A DNA stretch of 6,778 nucleotides from contig JAKSBB010000145.1 in NCBI GenBank assembly GCA_022361315.1, positions 1 through 6,778 of the forward strand, given 5' to 3'. The translations under genes and the position numbers were made by a program. The notes beneath the pieces were generated by a model, which worked only from the letters and a program-made list of their open reading frames with translations, was not told where the DNA came from and did no database searches. Origin of the DNA: Desulfobacterales bacterium (lineage in GTDB: Bacteria > Desulfobacterota > Desulfobacteria > Desulfobacterales > Desulfobacteraceae). Positions 6,390 to 6,778 of the stretch are shown here, piece by piece. How positions within the stretch are numbered: the stretch's first letter is position 1; each line of letters starts with the position of its first letter.

Positions 6390-6778
6390 ATGGCCTCCCC
6401 GGCAGCTTTGGCCTTCACCTGGGCTGCCTTCTCAGGGTCTTCCCGGGGCAGCAGCTTCATTCCGTGGATGGCAGGCACCAGGTCGGACAGGACCAGTCGC
6501 TCGCCTTCCCGGATAACAGGTTGGGCCCCGGATGTATCCCCCGCGTTCAATACCGCCAGGTCAGCCATGGCCAGTTCCAGGGTCACCTCACGAATTTCAA
6601 GGCGGTTGTCCTTGGTACAGATATAGATACGGTTGTTATGGACGGCACTTCTGGGGATGACGAAGCGGTCGGGCAAGGGTCTGCCGGCAAGGGCCACCTC
6701 CACGTACATATTGGTGGCCAGGGGCGGACGTTTTCCCGGAATGAGGCCGGCATAGGGGTTTTCCACGGTAACAAAAAA
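6386..6778 (-). CDS. RND efflux periplasmic adaptor (HlyD/MFP family), partial at 5' end
   Basis: Only the last 130 residues are present; the frame is open to the right window edge, so the start, lipobox or signal peptide, coiled-coil hairpin and lipoyl domain lie outside. The visible part is the beta-barrel and membrane-proximal region of a membrane fusion protein. VTVENPYAGLIPGKRPPL continues into a MYVEVALAG stretch, then the conserved FVIPRSAVHNNRIYIC segment, a region rich in beta strands (LEIREVTLEL), and GERLVLSDLVPAIHGMKL near the end, which matches the usual G-E-x-V-V closing motif. The family links the inner-membrane RND pump to a TolC-like outer-membrane channel. The stop (TGA, 6388-6386) overlaps the pump ATG, the normal adaptor-pump order. 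The C-terminal tail is short and rich in Ala, Lys and Glu. Confidence 0.9.
   Translation of the reverse strand, partial: FFVTVENPYAGLIPGKRPPLATNMYVEVALAGRPLPDRFVIPRSAVHNNRIYICTKDNRLEIREVTLELAMADLAVLNAGDTSGAQPVIREGERLVLSDLVPAIHGMKLLPREDPEKAAQVKAKAAGEAI
6394..6400 (-). promoter_or_regulatory. Ribosome binding site of the RND pump gene
   Basis: GGGGAGG lies inside the last codons of the adaptor gene, four bases before the pump ATG at 6389. The spacing is short but consistent with coupled translation at the ATGA overlap. Confidence 0.6.

Noticed and set aside
1..6778. CRISPR array, tRNA, insertion sequence or attachment site
   Set aside because: No regularly spaced repeats, cloverleaf-like sequence, transposase motifs or terminal inverted repeats were found. 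Gaps between genes are about 100 bases or less.

Overview
The window reads as one collinear block: five genes, all on the minus strand, cut by both window edges. Moderately GC-rich coding sequence, an oxygen-sensitive glycyl-radical activating enzyme, a large RND pump and a Cache-HAMP-GGDEF sensor together suggest an anaerobic Gram-negative bacterium. A deltaproteobacterial (Desulfobacterota-like) sulfate reducer is my best guess. That placement is inferred from gene content and protein style, not from a marker gene.

In transcription order (right to left): (1) 6778-6386 is the C-terminal part of a periplasmic adaptor (HlyD/MFP family). It overlaps by 4 bases (ATGA) with (2) 6389-3264, a complete 1041-residue RND inner-membrane pump of the HAE1/AcrB type; together they are most of a drug or solute efflux operon. 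(3) A 104-base gap carries a near-consensus sigma70 promoter (TTGACA, 17 bases, TATAGA) that drives 3159-1489, a membrane diguanylate cyclase with a periplasmic dCache sensor, HAMP linker and GGEEF catalytic site. (4) A second gap (1488-1396) carries another promoter (TTGACG, 17 bases, TAAACT) whose -10 overlaps a perfect 7-3-7 palindrome. It leads into 1395-661, a FadR-type GntR repressor. (5) Only 10 bases after the repressor, with its Shine-Dalgarno overlapping the repressor stop codon, starts a short-form glycyl-radical enzyme activating enzyme (650 to beyond position 1).

Functionally there are three units: an efflux pump, a c-di-GMP signalling protein with its own promoter, and the start of a probably self-repressed operon for a glycyl-radical enzyme system. 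The glycyl-radical enzyme itself is not in the window and would be expected beyond the left edge. No RNA genes, insertion sequences, CRISPR arrays or convincing intrinsic terminators were seen. The long plus-strand open frames are shadows of these genes. I find no convincing undescribed system; the best leads are the operator architecture at 1410-1464 and the unidentified partner of the activating enzyme.
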